Source: Actinomycetes bacterium (GTDB lineage: Bacteria; Actinomycetota; Acidimicrobiia; Acidimicrobiales; JAJZXF01). From it: DNA of 58,341 bases. Positions 16,200-25,863 of this stretch are shown in pieces. The notes beneath the pieces were generated by a model. It did no database searches, was not told where the DNA came from, and saw nothing but the letters and a program-made list of their open reading frames with translations. Location of the stretch: NCBI GenBank assembly GCA_021802485.1, contig JAJZXF010000002.1:13638-71978 (forward strand), read 5' to 3'. Position numbers and translations under genes: made by a program. Position 1 is the stretch's first letter. Each line of letters begins with the position of its first letter.

Positions 16200-18707
16200 T
16201 TGTTCGAGCGCTTCACTGATCGGGCCCGTAGGGTCCTGGTGCTGGCTCAAGAGGAAGCGCGCCTGCTGAACCACAGCTTCATCGGGACTGAACACATCCT
16301 GTTGGGGTTGATTCACGAGGGGGAAGGCGTAGCCGCTAAGGCTCTTGAGTCGCTCGGCATCTCGTTGGAGGCGGTCCGCGAGAAGGTTGAGGAGACGATC
16401 GGCCCTGCAAGCATGGCGCCGACGGGCTCACCACCGTTCACGCCCCGAGCGAAGAAGGTCCTCGAGCTGTCGCTGCGCGAGGCTCTCCAGCTCGGTCACA
16501 ACTACATCGGAACCGAGCACATGCTTCTTGGCTTGGTGCGCGAAGGCGAAGGCGTTGCCGCCCAGGTGCTCCAGAGCCTTGGTGCAGATCTCGGCCGGGT
16601 GCGCCAGCAGGTGATACAGCTTCTCTCGGGCTACCAGGGCAAGGAAGCGGTGAGTGCCGGCCCTGGGTCCTCGGTTGGCGACATGCCGCCCGGCTCCCCG
16701 GTTCTCGACCAGTTTGGACGCAACCTCACTGCGTTGGCTCGGGACGGCAAGCTCGATCCCGTCATAGGCCGTGAGCGGGAGATCGAACGGGTGATGCAGG
16801 TGCTCTCCCGGAGGACGAAGAACAACCCGGTTCTCATTGGCGAGCCTGGTGTGGGCAAGACAGCGATTGTCGAAGGGTTGTCCCAGCAGATCGTAAAGGA
16901 CGATGTCCCTGAGACCATCAAGGGAAAGCAGCTTTACACGCTTGACCTTGGAGCACTTGTCGCGGGAAGCCGTTACCGTGGCGATTTCGAGGAGCGCCTC
17001 AAGAAGGTACTGAAGGAGATCCGCACTCGTGGGGACATAATCCTGTTCATCGACGAACTCCATACTCTCGTTGGCGCGGGAGCCGCCGAGGGTGCGATCG
17101 ATGCGGCCTCGATTCTCAAGCCCATGCTGGCCCGCGGTGAGCTCCAGACCATCGGCGCTACGACACTTGACGAGTACCGCAAGCACTTGGAGAAGGACGC
17201 CGCTCTAGAGCGCAGGTTCCAGCCGATCAAGGTGGAGGAGCCGTCGCTCATGCAGACGATTGAGATCCTCAAAGGCCTGCGCGACCGCTACGAGAAGCAC
17301 CATTCGGTGACCATCACCGACCAGGCGTTGATCGCGGCCGCAAACCTTGCGGACAGGTACATCTCCGACCGCTTCCTCCCCGACAAAGCTATTGACCTTG
17401 TCGACGAGGCCGGGAGCCGGCTGCGTATCAAGCGCATGGCCACGCCCCCGGAGTACAAGAAACTCGAAGAGGACTTAGAGCGCGTGCGCAGGGAGAGGAG
17501 TTCGCTTTCCGAGCGCAAGGGTGCCGACCAGGCTGAGGCGCTTGCCGAAAAGGAAAAGGACTACCTCGAGAAAAAGCAAGCGATGGAGAAGGCCTGGCGA
17601 GCGGAGGGCGTCGAGCTGTTCGATGTTGTGGACGAGGATGTCGTAGCTGAGGTCCTTGCCAATTGGACGGGTATACCCGTTTACAAGCTGACGGAAGAGG
17701 AGACAGCGAAGCTCCTGCGTATGGAGGACGAGCTTCACAAGCGTGTCGTTGGCCAGCAGGAGGCGCTGGAGGCGCTCTCGCGCTCGATTCGCCGTACCAG
17801 GGCAGGACTGAAAGACCCGCGGCGGCCGAGTGGCTCGTTCATCTTCCTCGGGCCGACCGGGGTTGGCAAGACAGAGCTTGCGAAGACGCTTGCTGAGTTC
17901 CTCTTCGACGACTCGGATGCGCTCATCCAGCTGGATATGAGCGAGTACATGGAGAAGCACGCAGTGAGCCGGCTGGTCGGCTCGCCCCCAGGGTATGTGG
18001 GCTATGACGAAGGCGGACAGCTCACCGAGGCTGTACGGCGCAAGCCGTTCTCGGTCGTGTTGTTCGACGAGATCGAGAAGGCTCACCCAGACGTGTTTAA
18101 CGCACTCCTGCAGATCCTTGAGGATGGCCGCCTGACCGATGCGCAGGGCCGGTCGGTGGATTTCAAGAACACCGTTCTCATTATGACCTCGAATCTTGGA
18201 ACCGCTGAGCTGGGCAAGACCAGCGTTGGCTTCGCAAAGACCTCGGAGGCGGTCAGCCACGAGAAGATGAAGCAGAAGGTCAATGACGCGCTCAAGGGTC
18301 ACTTCAAGCCTGAGTTCTTGAACCGTATCGACGAGGTGATCGTCTTCCACGAGCTCACCCGCGAAGAGGTTACCGAGATCGTGGATCTCATGATGAAGCG
18401 TGTCTACGGGCAACTCGAGGCTCAGGGGATTACCCTTGAGATGACTCCTGCAGCAAGGGCCTTCCTGGCTGACAAGGGCTACGACCCAGCCCTCGGCGCT
18501 CGTCCACTGCGGCGTGCGATCCAACACCTCGTCGAGGATCCGCTCTCGGAGCGGATCCTCTGGAAGGAGGTCAAGGTGGGTGAGACGGTTGTGGTGGATG
18601 TCGAGAACGGCGAGATCGCGTTCAAGGTGATCGGGAGCTTCGAGCCGCCTGCAGTCGAGATGGCCGGCGCCTCGGGTGTCGCTGGCGGCGCAGACGTCAC
18701 AGACTGA
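16200..18707 (+). CDS. clpC: ATP-dependent Clp protease ATP-binding subunit ClpC
   Basis: ClpC is the Hsp100 unfoldase that feeds substrates to ClpP. The N-terminal double Clp_N repeat is seen as [20 protein letters not shown] and [20 protein letters not shown]. The first AAA+ module has Walker A GEPGVGKT and Walker [15 protein letters not shown]. The middle domain is the short coiled part around [15 protein letters not shown]. The second AAA+ module has [19 protein letters not shown] and ends with [11 protein letters not shown]. The product has 835 residues from TTG 16200, a normal ClpC size, with the ClpP-docking region in the second module. It stands alone between intergenic regions, so it is probably monocistronic. 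Confidence 0.95.
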   Translation: MFERFTDRARRVLVLAQEEARLLNHSFIGTEHILLGLIHEGEGVAAKALESLGISLEAVREKVEETIGPASMAPTGSPPFTPRAKKVLELSLREALQLGHNYIGTEHMLLGLVREGEGVAAQVLQSLGADLGRVRQQVIQLLSGYQGKEAVSAGPGSSVGDMPPGSPVLDQFGRNLTALARDGKLDPVIGREREIERVMQVLSRRTKNNPVLIGEPGVGKTAIVEGLSQQIVKDDVPETIKGKQLYTLDLGALVAGSRYRGDFEERLKKVLKEIRTRGDIILFIDELHTLVGAGAAEGAIDAASILKPMLARGELQTIGATTLDEYRKHLEKDAALERRFQPIKVEEPSLMQTIEILKGLRDRYEKHHSVTITDQALIAAANLADRYISDRFLPDKAIDLVDEAGSRLRIKRMATPPEYKKLEEDLERVRRERSSLSERKGADQAEALAEKEKDYLEKKQAMEKAWRAEGVELFDVVDEDVVAEVLANWTGIPVYKLTEEETAKLLRMEDELHKRVVGQQEALEALSRSIRRTRAGLKDPRRPSGSFIFLGPTGVGKTELAKTLAEFLFDDSDALIQLDMSEYMEKHAVSRLVGSPPGYVGYDEGGQLTEAVRRKPFSVVLFDEIEKAHPDVFNALLQILEDGRLTDAQGRSVDFKNTVLIMTSNLGTAELGKTSVGFAKTSEAVSHEKMKQKVNDALKGHFKPEFLNRIDEVIVFHELTREEVTEIVDLMMKRVYGQLEAQGITLEMTPAARAFLADKGYDPALGARPLRRAIQHLVEDPLSERILWKEVKVGETVVVDVENGEIAFKVIGSFEPPAVEMAGASGVAGGADVTD

Positions 18708-18965
18708 GAGCGATTGGGCCTACGACCCGAGTTGGCTGTTGGTGGGTCGCTTTACGTGTCGTGTGGGGTGTCTTGGTCGATATAGTGTTTCCCACCCTGT
18801 TATTGCTGCTTGAGTGTGTTCCGCTGCGCTTGTAGCGATCCGAGAGGCGTGGTGTAGCTTCCTCCTGAGTTCACCGCCCTTCTCGTCTCAGGTCCAGGGG
18901 CCTATTGATGCGGGCGTTGGTTCACTTTATGGGCGTTTTGGTGGGAGCAGACGAGTTATGCCGGG

Positions 18966-19721
18966 TTATTGCCCGTGTGCAAGCCAGCGCAGGTGCTCGT
19001 CATGTCCCGACAGCTCGAGGCGTCGCCATAGGACTGGATTCTCGCTGGATTGGCTTGCGTGGCATGCAATTGCGGCTCGCTGGCGATTGCGGTTGACCGT
19101 CACCACGATGTCTATCTCCTCAGTTAATCTTCCAACGAAGGTGGTGTTGAACTCTTCGTTCAGCTGGTTGGCGATGTCTGCTGGCACTGTCCAGGCGAGT
19201 ACCGGCAGACGGTGCGAGCTGGCGGCGAGAACTGCTGCAGCGGTCGCGTGGCAATGATCAGGGTGGCCGGTGATGCCGCCTTCGTCGAAGACAACGAGGA
19301 GGTCAGCGCTTCTGGCAGCGTTGTCGACGAGCAGTGCGAGTTCTGCAAGGGGTGATTGAGTGAGGCGGCCATCAGGGTACGAAAAAAGCTTGACATCGTC
19401 TATTCCGAGGACGCCAGCGGCAGCGGAGAGTTCTTCTGCCCGGACCTCGCCAAGTGGGCGGGTGGTCTTGCCAAGGCTTGAGGCTTCGCCGTGGGTGAAG
19501 CACAGGGTGCGTACCCGAGTTCCTTGTGTCGACAGAGCATCCAGTACTCCTCCAAGCCCGAAGGACTCGTCATCGGGATGGGCACAGACCGCAAGTGCCT
19601 CGTTGACGCCGGGAAGCCAGGCCTTTGGGAAATTCCAACTGCCAGGGGGGGCATAGCTCGTGGATCGGAGCGCATGAGAGAGCGCATCCGCATCGCCTGT
19701 GCCGTGAGCGCCGCCCGGCAT
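18966..19721 (-). CDS. PIG-L / LmbE-family deacetylase
   Basis: This is a zinc-dependent N-acetylglucosaminyl deacetylase-like enzyme. The family includes MshB and Mca of mycothiol metabolism. The metal motif AVCAHPDDESFGLGG starts near residue 45. The second zinc histidine lies in DEGGITGHPDHCHAT, and the N-terminal Rossmann-like half is complete. ATG 19721 is used, because the preceding oxidoreductase stops at 19726 and GGGATGG lies upstream; the frame beyond is not family-like. The product has 251 residues. It is the last gene of the minus-strand sulfur-related set. The substrate is unknown; a thiol conjugate or sugar is plausible. Confidence 0.82.
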   Translation of the reverse strand: MPGGAHGTGDADALSHALRSTSYAPPGSWNFPKAWLPGVNEALAVCAHPDDESFGLGGVLDALSTQGTRVRTLCFTHGEASSLGKTTRPLGEVRAEELSAAAGVLGIDDVKLFSYPDGRLTQSPLAELALLVDNAARSADLLVVFDEGGITGHPDHCHATAAAVLAASSHRLPVLAWTVPADIANQLNEEFNTTFVGRLTEEIDIVVTVNRNRQRAAIACHASQSSENPVLWRRLELSGHDEHLRWLAHGQ

Positions 19722-19725
19722 CACA

Positions 19726-20955
19726 TCACCATCCCAGCGAGCTTGGCATCCGCCTGCCCCTGCGGGCGTGCCAGAGGTAGGTCCGTTCGAAGGCACGCTT
19801 TGCGAGCAGCCACTGCCTACCCTCAGAAACGATGGGGATTTTGTTTCGTGGTGGCCGGACCGGATCGACCGCCATATAGGCGCCGCGGTTTCCCATGTCG
19901 AGTATGCAGCGGGCCGACAGATCAGCGGTGGGCCCCTCGTGTCCGTCAAGCGCTGCCATGATGTCCGCGGCGGCGATCTCAGCCATCTGGTCGGTCATAT
20001 GACCAGTCTTTGGAAAATTAATGGGGACCGGCGTCTCGGCGACTGGAGCCATCGCAACCGCGACTCCGACAGCGTAAATGCCGTCAGCGCTTTGGTGCCG
20101 GTAGTGCGCGTCAACTGGGACGAAGCCCTTGGGGTTTGTGAGCCCCGGGCTCTTCGCGACAGCTTCCACGCCAGCGAGCGGTGGGATCACGATTGACAGC
20201 GCTGCTGGGATTGCCGTACCGGCATCCACCTCGACGGAGTCAGCGGTGATCTTCGTGACAGCAGCACAAGTGTGGTAGGTAATGTCACGCTCTTCGAACG
20301 CACCTTCGAGGAGCTGGCGGATCTTGCCGGCGCCGCCCATTCCCATATGGCCGAGGTGCGGCTCAGGCGTGACGAAGCTCATCGGCACAAGGTGGCGCAG
20401 CTTCCGCTGGCGGAGAAGGTGGTCGAGTTCGAACGCGAGCTCGTAAGCCGGCCCGATGCAGCTCGCTCCAGGTGCAGCTCCAATGACGACCGGACTCGGG
20501 TTTGCGATCAAGGCGCGAACCGCGCCAGCAAGCTCTTCTGCTTCTGGGGGAGACATTGGTGAATGACCTGGTCCGTCAAAGGGCCCAAGACCATCGACTG
20601 CCTCGTTCGCGCTGCGGTGGCCGGTTGCGATCACGAGGAAGTCATAGGGATGCTCACCTCGCTCCGTGATCACAGCTTTGCGTTCATGGTCGATCGCGGT
20701 CGCGGTTTCGTGGGCGAACGTTACACCCTTGGCTGCAAGTGGCGCAGCTAGGTCGAACGAGATCCGGTCAACCGTGCGGGAGCCAATTGCGACCCACGTG
20801 AGCGATGGTATGAAGGTGAACCGTCTCTCTTTCGAGATAAGGGTGATGTCAGCTCGCTCTGCAGGCACGTGTCTTCGGAGCGTGTACGCGGTCGTGAGGC
20901 CACCAAACGAGCCGCCGAGTACCACTATCTTCACGCGCTTTGACTGCCTGTTCAT
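19726..20955 (-). CDS. Sulfide:quinone oxidoreductase-like flavoprotein
   Basis: This 409-residue FAD protein belongs to the SQR / NDH-2 superfamily. The first dinucleotide motif VVLGGSFGGLTTAYTL is at residues 11-26. Three cysteines stand at 166 (GASCIGPAYE), 230 and 350 (RCILDMGNRGAYM). Cys166 and Cys350 sit where SQR enzymes have their redox-active pair, and PINFPKTGHMTDQMA matches the SQR quinone-site end. Sulfide oxidation to polysulfide with electrons to menaquinone is therefore likely. No transmembrane helix is seen; the C-terminal basic helix may dock on the membrane. The DsrE-like and ArsR-rhodanese genes upstream support a sulfur role. Confidence 0.78.
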   Translation of the reverse strand: MNRQSKRVKIVVLGGSFGGLTTAYTLRRHVPAERADITLISKERRFTFIPSLTWVAIGSRTVDRISFDLAAPLAAKGVTFAHETATAIDHERKAVITERGEHPYDFLVIATGHRSANEAVDGLGPFDGPGHSPMSPPEAEELAGAVRALIANPSPVVIGAAPGASCIGPAYELAFELDHLLRQRKLRHLVPMSFVTPEPHLGHMGMGGAGKIRQLLEGAFEERDITYHTCAAVTKITADSVEVDAGTAIPAALSIVIPPLAGVEAVAKSPGLTNPKGFVPVDAHYRHQSADGIYAVGVAVAMAPVAETPVPINFPKTGHMTDQMAEIAAADIMAALDGHEGPTADLSARCILDMGNRGAYMAVDPVRPPRNKIPIVSEGRQWLLAKRAFERTYLWHARRGRRMPSSLGW

Positions 20956-21193
20956 CCGGCGCTTCTCGCTACGGGTTTCCTTGCGGGACCGCGGGATGCC
21001 AATGTCGCCGACGCGGGGTATGTGCGTTCCTCGCGAGCTCCAGTGTTGCTCTCATGAGCAGTGAGTGTGGCACCGAGCGTCAATGCTGTGGTCCTTGGCA
21101 GTGTGCGCAAGCCGTGCTGGCTTAGCCTCGTGTTTCGCATGCCTGCGCTACTGCCGCGGTTGCAGGGTATGTAGCGTCGAAAGGGAGAGAGCA

Positions 21194-21544
21194 TTAGAAG
21201 CTTACGATCTTGTCTGCCCAGATTGTCCACTCCGTCACCTCATCCAGGCTCGAGCGTCTCGCACCGCTGACGAGTGCCCCATCTGCAAATGCACGGGCGT
21301 CCATGCAGGTTCCACAGCAGCCAACTTCTCCGCCGTGGCGGATCACCGCGGTCACCATGCGGTCGAGGTGATAGTAGCCGTCGGGCACCTTCTGATTTGC
21401 GAGAGCACAGCCAACCGCGTCGCCGAAGAGGAAAACCCGCAGTTCAGTGTCGTTACGCCGTGCCAGCGATCCCGCAAGGCGAAGTCCGTTAAAGGAGCGC
21501 TCGGTGCCGTAGGGTGGGTCGTTCAAGATGACCAGGATCTTCAT
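21194..21544 (-). CDS. DsrE/DsrF-like sulfur-carrier family protein
   Basis: This 116-residue protein has the DsrE-like fold pattern. An N-terminal strand MKILVILNDPPYG is followed by SFNGLRLAGSLA, then VFLFGDAVGCALANQKVPDG. A cysteine-rich loop (GGEVGCCGTCMDARA) stands near the usual active cysteine of the family. Such proteins bind or pass persulfide sulfur. Its ATG overlaps the stop of the ArsR-rhodanese gene (TGATG at 21546-21542), so translation is probably coupled. GGAG lies just upstream. It is likely to work with the rhodanese and SQR-like proteins. Confidence 0.82.
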   Translation of the reverse strand: MKILVILNDPPYGTERSFNGLRLAGSLARRNDTELRVFLFGDAVGCALANQKVPDGYYHLDRMVTAVIRHGGEVGCCGTCMDARAFADGALVSGARRSSLDEVTEWTIWADKIVSF

Positions 21545-22404
21545 CAGCTACTCCTTTGGCTTACTGCATAGTCACTTGTAGCTGGGGTGCCTGTGCGGTC
21601 CGGGGACTTTCGTGCGGAAGGTTTGAGCCCGTTGATGGGCGAAGATGCCATCTGGGCGGTCTGTCCTCGCGCCAGCTGGTTCGTCGCTTCAACCGTGGGG
21701 TGATTAGCACCTCTCGATCTCGTGACCGGCAGGCCGGCCTGACGCCACTCCGGCATGCCGTCCTCGAGGCAACGCGCGCTCCATCCCCTTTCTCGCAGAG
21801 CGGCCACGGCTTGGGGTGCGAGAAGGCAGAGCGGGCCGCGGCAGTAGGCGACGATCTCCTTGTCTGGGTCGAGATCCGTGAACACGTCTAGCTCGTGCGA
21901 GTCGGCGAAGCGTGCTTCCAGGCGTTCCAGCGGGATCGAGATCGCCTCGGGGATGTGGCCGGCATCGTACTCTTCGGTAGGTCGCACGTCGACGACTACC
22001 ACTTCGCCCGCCCGTACCCGCGCGAGTAGTTCCGCCCGAGTGACGCGTTCAGCCGCGCCGGCTCCGATCTCCCCGAGAATCTGGTTCACTTCGGCTAGGC
22101 GAGCGCGGGCCAGATCTCCAAGCGCGGCAACCAACCGGCATACCTCCTCGCCAGCCGCGCGGTAGTAAACCCGTGTTCCGTCCCTGCGGGTCTCGACAAG
22201 CCGAGCCTGACGCATTACTTGCAGGTGCGCTGAAGCTGTGCCCAGCTTGAGGCCTGTGGCGCCTGCCAAGGCGTCTACGGCCCGTTCTCCCTGGCAAAGC
22301 AGGTCAAGGAGCTCGATCCGCTTGGGGTGCATCACAACCTTGCCGATACGTGCCAGTTGCTCGTAGAGGGTTGTACGTCCTTGATGCATTATCTGCTGTT
22401 CCAC
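21544..22404 (-). CDS. ArsR-family regulator fused to a rhodanese domain
   Basis: This 286-residue two-domain protein has a winged-helix ArsR-type domain at about residues 10-100 (RIELLDLLCQGERAVDALA, then GTASAHLQVMRQARLVETRR). A single rhodanese domain follows at about 120-232, with the active-site loop YCRGPLC (Cys188 and Cys193). The last 55 residues are disordered-looking. The protein probably senses or handles sulfane sulfur and controls its own operon. The start may be GTG 22404 or ATG 22389 (MHQGRTTLYEQL); the latter resembles relatives better. The dsrE-like gene follows with overlap. Fusions of this kind are known in bacteria, but the signal is not established here. Confidence 0.85.
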   Translation of the reverse strand: MEQQIMHQGRTTLYEQLARIGKVVMHPKRIELLDLLCQGERAVDALAGATGLKLGTASAHLQVMRQARLVETRRDGTRVYYRAAGEEVCRLVAALGDLARARLAEVNQILGEIGAGAAERVTRAELLARVRAGEVVVVDVRPTEEYDAGHIPEAISIPLERLEARFADSHELDVFTDLDPDKEIVAYCRGPLCLLAPQAVAALRERGWSARCLEDGMPEWRQAGLPVTRSRGANHPTVEATNQLARGQTAQMASSPINGLKPSARKSPDRTGTPATSDYAVSQRSS

Positions 22405-22406
22405 AG

Positions 22407-22422
22407 ATCTATAGATATCATA
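22407..22422 (-). promoter_or_regulatory. AT-rich palindrome and -10-like element before the ArsR-rhodanese gene
   Basis: ATCTATAGAT (22407-22416) is a perfect palindrome placed right before the GTG start. On the minus strand TATGAT at 22422-22417 resembles a -10 box. ArsR-type repressors often bind such AT-rich dyads, so this may be the autoregulatory operator. Confidence 0.45.
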
Positions 22423-22628
22423 AGGACGCTATTGCCGCAAGCGGTTGCCAACGGCTCCCGCGTCCTTTATTGACACTTGCGCCCCGTCGCTACGCGCAAT
22501 TTTGCCAGCGGATCGAAAGCTGGTTCTGTGCTACATCGGCTGGAAGGAGGGTGCCGGTGCATGCTTGCGGAGCGAGACCACTCCCGGTGCTGTTCGCGGA
22601 CACAGTACGCGCTGGCGTACGTGCTGTG

Positions 22629-23996
22629 TCACAGGGTTGGCAGGTATCGGTCCAGTTCGAACTGGGTGACTTGGCGCGTGTAGGCGGACCACTCGGAGCG
22701 TTTGTTGCGTATGAACCACTCGAAGACGTGCTCGCCTAAGGTTTCGGCGACAAGCTCGGAGCTCTCCATTAGTGCAACTGCCTCTTCGAGGTTTGAGGGA
22801 AGTGGGCGGATGCCTTCAGAAGCCAGTTCCTGGGGGGTCATCGTGTACAGATTGGTTGCTGCCTCAGCCGGTAGGTCGTAGCCGGACGTGACGCCGTCGA
22901 GCCCAGCGGCGAGAATGACCGCGAACGCGAGATATGGGTTGCAGGCTGGATCAGGGGCGCGGTACTCGATGCGTGTGGACTCTACCTTGCCGGGCTTTGC
23001 AACGGGTACGCGTATCAGTGCAGAGCGATTATTGTGCGCCCACGATACGTTGACAGGGGCTTCGTAGCCAGCCACTAGCCGTTTGTAAGAGTTCACCCAC
23101 TGGTTGGTCACCGCGGTAATTTCGCGGGCATGCTGGAGCAGGCCTGCGATGAAGCAGCGGGCGATGTCTGATAGCCCACGCTCGTCGTCGGGGTCGTAAA
23201 AGGCATTCCTATCGCCCTCGAAGAGCGAGAAGTGTGTGTGCATACCCGATCCCTGAACCCCCGCTAAGGGCTTCGGCATGAACGTGGCGTATGCCTTTCG
23301 CTTCTGGGCTATCTCTTTTACGACGAGGCGGACCGTCATGATCGCGTCTGCCATGCTGAGAGCGTCTGTATGGCGCAAGTCAATCTCATGCTGGCTCGGT
23401 GCATCTTCGTGCTGGGCGTACTCGACTGGTATGCCCATGTCCTCCAGCGTGAGGAGCGTTCGTTTTCTTATGTCGGTGGTGAGATCGCCGACCGTGAGTT
23501 CGAAGTACGAGCCTGCATCGAGTGGGCATGGGACGCGGGATGGGTCAGAGTCCGCGAAGTAAAAGTACTCGATCTCCGGTGCTGCATAGAAGCTGTAGCC
23601 TTTCTCGCGAGCCTTGTCGAGTGCTCGGCGAAGGACATTGCGGGGGCATCCCTCGAACGCTGAGCCGTCCAGGTTGGAGATGTCGCAGAACACCCGGGCC
23701 ACCGGGGAGCCGTCGTCGTCGCCGTCGCCGGATTGCAATGGAAGTATCTGGAATGTCTTTGGGTCAGGGCAAGCGAGCACGTCGCTTTCCTGGATGCGGC
23801 TGAAACCGTCGATTGACGAACCGTCGAAAGTTATGCCCTCGTCGAGAGCGCCCTCGAGCTCCGCTGGGGTGATGCTGAACATCTTGGGGATCCCGAGCAC
23901 ATCGGTGAACCAGAGCTGAATGAAGCGGACACCGCGCTCCTCGGCGGTCCGGAGTACGTAGTCACGCTGGTCCTGATCACGCTGGTCCGCAATCAC
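22629..23996 (-). CDS. Type I glutamine synthetase (second copy, probably not adenylylated)
   Basis: This 455-residue enzyme ligates ammonia to glutamate with ATP. The grasp-domain start IQLWFTDVLGIPKMFSI and EGITFDGSSIDGFSRIQESD are typical. The catalytic signatures KPLAGVQGSGMHTHFSLFEG and NSYKRLVAGYEAPVNVSW are intact, as is [17 protein letters not shown]. Around the usual adenylylation tyrosine it reads NLYTMTPQELASEGI rather than the NLYDLPPEE form, so control by adenylylation is less likely. GTG 23996 follows AAGGAGGA. It is divergent from the second glutamine synthetase gene at 24344. Confidence 0.9.
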   Translation of the reverse strand: MIADQRDQDQRDYVLRTAEERGVRFIQLWFTDVLGIPKMFSITPAELEGALDEGITFDGSSIDGFSRIQESDVLACPDPKTFQILPLQSGDGDDDGSPVARVFCDISNLDGSAFEGCPRNVLRRALDKAREKGYSFYAAPEIEYFYFADSDPSRVPCPLDAGSYFELTVGDLTTDIRKRTLLTLEDMGIPVEYAQHEDAPSQHEIDLRHTDALSMADAIMTVRLVVKEIAQKRKAYATFMPKPLAGVQGSGMHTHFSLFEGDRNAFYDPDDERGLSDIARCFIAGLLQHAREITAVTNQWVNSYKRLVAGYEAPVNVSWAHNNRSALIRVPVAKPGKVESTRIEYRAPDPACNPYLAFAVILAAGLDGVTSGYDLPAEAATNLYTMTPQELASEGIRPLPSNLEEAVALMESSELVAETLGEHVFEWFIRNKRSEWSAYTRQVTQFELDRYLPTL

Positions 23997-24174
23997 CTGT
24001 CCTCCTTAGCTATTCTGGTCCGTCCCGACGCAGCAGCGCCCACTACTTCCCTGCATCCCCGGTCAATGCTCGCCTGCTCCCAACCACCCCTACGATGGCA
24101 TCCGAGTCTCGTGAGTTGCGCGTTGGGAACATTATTGCAGCAACGCAGACTCAAGGACTCGCCCGCGCACCTAT

Positions 24175-24196
24175 GTTCACACGGCGTTCACATAGC
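24175..24196. promoter_or_regulatory. PHO-box-like pair of 11-base direct repeats
   Basis: GTTCACACGGC and GTTCACATAGC lie back to back. Two 11-base direct repeats each opening with GTTCA are the core of the PhoP binding site described in Streptomyces. The site lies in the 347-base region between two divergent glutamine synthetase genes. The rest of this region shows no gene. Confidence 0.5.
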
Positions 24197-24292
24197 TGCA
24201 ACGATTGCGAAACTGGACGGCACTACCCTGCCATGTGGCAAGCTTACGCAACACGCGCACGCAGCCGCGTACGTTCGGGCACCTGGACGGTC

Positions 24293-24334
24293 GACCAGGA
24301 TTGAGGTCGAACGAAGACCAGGATTGAAGTCGAA
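24293..24334 (+). repeat. Imperfect 19-base direct repeat in the glnA leader
   Basis: A 19-base unit beginning GACCAGGATTGA occurs at 24293-24311 and again at 24316-24334 with one mismatch. The second copy runs into the AAGGAGGA ribosome-binding site. It could be a small duplication or a regulatory leader element. Confidence 0.7.
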
Positions 24335-24343
24335 GGAGGAGAT

Positions 24344-25768
<1,425 letters not shown>

Positions 25769-25800
25769 CAGCGCGTTCTTGCTCTTAGGCGCCCGCTATG

Positions 25801-25846
25801 TGAGGCCGAGGCAGCGGTAGCGTTGGTTACCGCTGCCTCGGCCTCA
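25801..25846 (+). terminator. Perfect 19-bp hairpin terminator after glnA
   Basis: A perfect 19-bp stem (arms 25801-25819 and 25828-25846) surrounds an 8-base loop. No T run follows, as is common for GC-rich actinobacterial terminators. It separates glnA from the membrane-protein gene at 25864, whose start is only 17 bases beyond the hairpin. Confidence 0.88.
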
Positions 25847-25863
25847 GCAGCTATCGTTCGGAT

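Noticed and set aside
17475-18527. Long antisense open frame (350 codons) within clpC
   Set aside because: It lies entirely opposite a highly conserved ClpC coding region and shows no family motif; it is a product of GC-rich codon usage.
18708-18965. Terminator after clpC
   Set aside because: Only short imperfect stems (for example GGGTG with CACCC) were found, too weak to annotate.
19722-19949. N-terminal extension of the PIG-L deacetylase
   Set aside because: It overlaps the end of the flavoprotein gene and has no deacetylase features; ATG 19721 follows directly after that stop.
20956-21193. Small gene between the SQR-like and DsrE-like genes
   Set aside because: Open frames on both strands lack ribosome-binding sites and any recognisable feature.
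23997-24343. Glutamine riboswitch or GlnR box upstream of glnA
   Set aside because: No glnA-type RNA motif and no clear GlnR a-site/b-site pattern could be traced; only the PHO-box-like repeats stood out.
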